From Spiro-02 sp964465155 (GTDB lineage Bacteria > Spirochaetota > Spirochaetia > Sphaerochaetales > Sphaerochaetaceae), in the NCBI GenBank assembly GCA_964465155.1, contig CAYXIH010000019.1:1-33515 (forward strand): a stretch of 33,515 bases of DNA, read 5' to 3'. Position 1 is the first letter of the stretch. Each line of letters begins with the position of its first letter. A program made the position numbers and the translations under genes. The notes under the pieces were generated by a model, which was given only the letters and a program-made list of their open reading frames with translations, was not told where the DNA came from and ran no database searches. This document shows, one piece after another, positions 31,451-33,515 of the stretch.

Positions 31451-32277
31451 GACGAACTCCTCATACGCGTACGTATGGTCTGAAGAATTATGGTCCCGGC
31501 ATACGCCAAGACTGCAAGAATCGATATGGTTCCACTGGCGGGGATGTCCAGCCATACGGATAGCAGATACCCCAACACAGACAAGAGTGCCCCGCAGATT
31601 GAACTGCGAACGAACATCTGCCGCAGGCTGACTGCCGTGCGAGAGACAATGATTACGGGAAGGATCAGCAGGGCATCTATGAGCAACGCACCCAAGAGCT
31701 TCATGGCTACGGCAACGACCAGTGCAATCAGGACGACCATGATGGTGCGGTGCAGCTGTACGTCGACACCCAGCGAGCTTGCAATCTCTGGATCAAAGAA
31801 CATGGCCGATATTTTCCGACCGTTGACCCACGTATAGATGATGATGAGTACCGTCAGCAGGGCAATGACGACAAGGTCCATCCGCTGCAGGGCAAATGGA
31901 CTGCCCCACATCAGTTCCAGCGTATCCTTGGCAGGGATATCGGCAACATGCATCAGCAGTGACGCCAAGCCCATGGTGAAGACCATCAGGGCGGCGCTTG
32001 CCATCCCCATGTCCATGGCACGCTTGCCAGTCATCCGGACCATGCACAGCACCAAGATGATATTCACCACGGCTATGATGGGAAACGATGGGATGGACAG
32101 CGCCATGGCAATCGCACCCCCAAGCATCACACCATGCATCAGCATGTAGCGCATCGGCACCAAGCCCATGCGCAGGACCATGACCCCTGCTATGGGGAAC
32201 GACACCCCGGCCAATGTCATGGCAAACAAGCCACGCAGCACCGGAGCAAGGGTCAGGACAAACAGGAAATCAGTCAT
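31420..32277 (-). CDS. Metal-type ABC transporter permease (ZnuB-like)
   Basis: 285 residues with about eight membrane helices of the ABC-3 family. LAGVSFPIAGVMVLRMGLVPMRYMLMHGVMLGG near the N-terminus, FFDPEIASSLGVDVQLHR in the cytoplasmic coupling loop and LLGALLIDALLILPVIIVSRTAVSLRQM are typical of ZnuB/MntB permeases. GGAG lies 6 bases before the ATG at 32277, and the gene overlaps the end of the ATPase gene by 8 bases. It forms the membrane channel for the neighbouring binding protein and ATPase. The FxPE-type loop (FFDPEIA) is a strong family mark. Confidence 0.9.
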   Translation of the reverse strand: MTDFLFVLTLAPVLRGLFAMTLAGVSFPIAGVMVLRMGLVPMRYMLMHGVMLGGAIAMALSIPSFPIIAVVNIILVLCMVRMTGKRAMDMGMASAALMVFTMGLASLLMHVADIPAKDTLELMWGSPFALQRMDLVVIALLTVLIIIYTWVNGRKISAMFFDPEIASSLGVDVQLHRTIMVVLIALVVAVAMKLLGALLIDALLILPVIIVSRTAVSLRQMFVRSSICGALLSVLGYLLSVWLDIPASGTISILAVLAYAGTIILQTIRTRMRSSSCQSVSVSQS

Positions 32278-33316
32278 GCAGGCTCCCAAAGGAGACAGTC
32301 TCCCATCCCAGGTCCTTGGCGATGTGGTTGTCATGGGAGACAAGGACAATCGTGGGCATCTGGTCGACGGACAGGCTCCGCAGGATATCTATCAGCACGG
32401 TCCTGCTATGGGAGTCCAGGAATGTCGTAGGCTCGTCCAACAGGAACACCCCGGCATCCTGGCAGAGGCAACGGGACAAGCTCACACGCTGGCGCTCTCC
32501 CCCGCTCAGGGAGAAGTAGTTTCGGTTGGCGAGGTCTTGGGCACCGGTACGCCGCAACGCCAGGTCCAGCCGGATCCTCCGCTCCTCTTTTGCAAGGGAG
32601 GCAGGCAGTCCCATTTCGACGACCTCACGAGCTGAGATGGGAAACTGCTGCTGTACTTGTTCCTGCCTGATATATGCGACGATCCCGGGGGGAATATCCG
32701 ATGTCCCTTCTCCATTGGCCACATGACCACCGATCTTGATCAGCCCCTCGCGCAGGGGGACTTGTCCCATGATGCAACGCAGCAGCGTCGACTTGCCACA
32801 ACCATTCTCACCAGTGATGATGCACCGTCCCCCTGCGGGGATATGGAGGCTCAGGGGCCCGAACACCACGGACGACCCATAGGCGGCCACCGCATGCTCA
32901 ATGTCCAAGGCAGCTCCCTGTACCAGCTGTGCACGGATGCGCAGCGTCTGGTAGATGGCATCCAATCCCATCTGCGGCTTCAGCAGTTCCTCAGTCCTGC
33001 AGGCAAGCTTCGCAACCTGGGTATCGAAGCTGACGGACACACCGTGGCTTTGGTAGCACTGCAGGGCAAGGTCGCTGATGAGGTTCACATGCACTTGCAT
33101 GATGCCCATGCGTACGGTCAGGGCTGCTGCGGCAAGCCCGGCTGCCGTGTCGTGCAGCGACAAGCGCGTTGGGTCAGCTGGATGGCTCTTGAGAAACTGC
33201 TCAAGCTCAAAGAGCGGGTGCAGCCATTTGCCCCCACTGCTGAAGAAGGGTTGGTCATCCAAGAAGACCGCAAGGGAAACATTGGGAGGCAACGGTCGTT
33301 GGTAGGGTCGGTCCAT
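32270..33316 (-). CDS. DUF1893 domain fused to metal-type ABC ATPase (ZnuC-like)
   Basis: 348 residues. The C-terminal 215 form an ABC ATPase: GENGCGKST (169-177), Q-loop YIRQEQ (215-220), signature LSGGE (270-274), Walker B FLLDEP (291-296) and LVSHD. The first 115 or so residues are a separate domain resembling DUF1893 (TM1506-like): SLAVFLDDQPFFSSGGKWLHPL, LHDTAAGLAAAAL, MQVHVNLISDLALQCYQSHG and a CRTEELL end. TM1506 has a cytidine-deaminase-like fold as I recall it. AGGAG lies 7 bases before ATG 33316. This is the first gene of the operon and runs directly into the permease. The DUF1893 match is from memory of the family pattern. Confidence 0.85.
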   Translation of the reverse strand: MDRPYQRPLPPNVSLAVFLDDQPFFSSGGKWLHPLFELEQFLKSHPADPTRLSLHDTAAGLAAAALTVRMGIMQVHVNLISDLALQCYQSHGVSVSFDTQVAKLACRTEELLKPQMGLDAIYQTLRIRAQLVQGAALDIEHAVAAYGSSVVFGPLSLHIPAGGRCIITGENGCGKSTLLRCIMGQVPLREGLIKIGGHVANGEGTSDIPPGIVAYIRQEQVQQQFPISAREVVEMGLPASLAKEERRIRLDLALRRTGAQDLANRNYFSLSGGERQRVSLSRCLCQDAGVFLLDEPTTFLDSHSRTVLIDILRSLSVDQMPTIVLVSHDNHIAKDLGWETVSFGSLHD

Positions 33317-33373
33317 GCAAAATCTCCTGCCGACACACAAACAGCCATGCTGACGGTTGTCCCCTGTGGGGAG

Positions 33374-33443
33374 TGCGCCTTCATGGCTACGATATTGGGT
33401 GTCGGGATATATATGTGTGTATATGGGAATTGCACCTTCATGG
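33374..33443. repeat. Direct repeat in the metal-transporter leader
   Basis: TGCGCCTTCATGG (33374-33386) and TGCACCTTCATGG (33431-33443) differ at one base and lie 57 bases apart. The second also forms a GCACC/GGTGC hairpin. They could be metal-regulator sites, but no known Zur or Fur box is recognised. Confidence 0.35.
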
Positions 33444-33456
33444 TGCGGTTGCTGGC

Positions 33457-33485
33457 ATCCTACAGGGAAAACGAAGAAGAATCAA
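33457..33485 (-). promoter_or_regulatory. Possible promoter of the metal transporter operon
   Basis: On the minus strand, TTGATT (33485-33480), a 17-base spacer and TAGGAT (33462-33457) match the consensus at four of six positions each. The leader would be about 130 bases. This is a weak match. Confidence 0.35.
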
Positions 33486-33515
33486 CCACGTTCGAGCTCG
33501 GAGATGATCTGCATC
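33482..33515 (-). CDS. Possible C-terminal end of an upstream gene
   Basis: The minus strand reads an open stretch ending MQIISELERG and a stop at 33482-33484. Codon use fits the neighbouring genes, but only about ten codons are visible and the product cannot be named. Confidence 0.25.
   Translation of the reverse strand, partial: MQIISELERG

Noticed and set aside
1..33515. CRISPR arrays, tRNA or rRNA genes, insertion sequences, phage or defence systems
   Set aside because: No regularly spaced repeats, cloverleaf sequences, transposase motifs or defence-type proteins were seen on either strand.

Overview
The window looks like a chromosomal segment from a spirochaete of the Sphaerochaeta type, probably from a draft or metagenome assembly. 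This is inferred from several features: a three-gene Na+-pumping oxaloacetate decarboxylase set, secreted solute-binding proteins whose mature ends begin like NGQKEA or QGGSES, moderately high GC with C-ending codons, and tightly overlapping operons. No 16S gene or other decisive marker is present. A run of exactly 100 N (30253-30352) is a placeholder gap. I see no tRNA, rRNA, IS element, phage gene or CRISPR array.

Left part (1-7077): the start of an Mrp-type ATPase (minus), then oadG-oadA-oadB (plus) with its own promoter and a bidirectional terminator. Next come a short glucose-6-phosphate isomerase (minus) and a MATE exporter (plus). OadA carries two nearly identical biotinyl domains in tandem.

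Central sugar operon (7219-14802, plus): seven genes overlap or nearly touch. They encode a LacI-family regulator, a 6-phosphofructokinase of the GIPKTxDND clade, a glucosamine-6-phosphate deaminase-like protein, an N-acetylglucosamine-6-phosphate deacetylase, a class II aldolase, a divergent triosephosphate isomerase and a LarA-like (DUF2088) nickel-pincer epimerase homologue. Together they could take an amino-sugar phosphate to triose phosphate without the housekeeping glycolytic genes. The LarA homologue and several altered active-site motifs suggest the real substrate may be different. The same ATCCAA-N4-TTGGAT palindrome lies upstream of lacI and of the isomerase gene, so both may belong to one regulon.

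Right-centre (14969-22197): a sulfonate/nitrate/taurine-type ABC transporter (permease, ATPase, binding protein) is followed by a membrane histidine kinase and a NarL-type response regulator. Then comes a small operon of a membrane-anchored alpha/beta hydrolase, a dCMP deaminase-like enzyme and a PfkB-family sugar kinase. The hydrolase and lacI both have -10 boxes placed so that the transcript would start at the ATG, which suggests leaderless mRNAs.

Right part (22433-33515): a nucleoside-type (BMP/PnrA) ABC transporter is followed by a secreted alkaline phosphatase coupled to a YibE/F-family membrane protein. This layout fits dephosphorylation of external nucleotides followed by nucleoside uptake. 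After a structured leader comes a SAM-dependent methyltransferase broken by the N gap. Convergent to it on the minus strand is a metal-type ABC transporter, in the transcription order ATPase, permease, binding protein. Its ATPase carries an N-terminal DUF1893 domain fusion.
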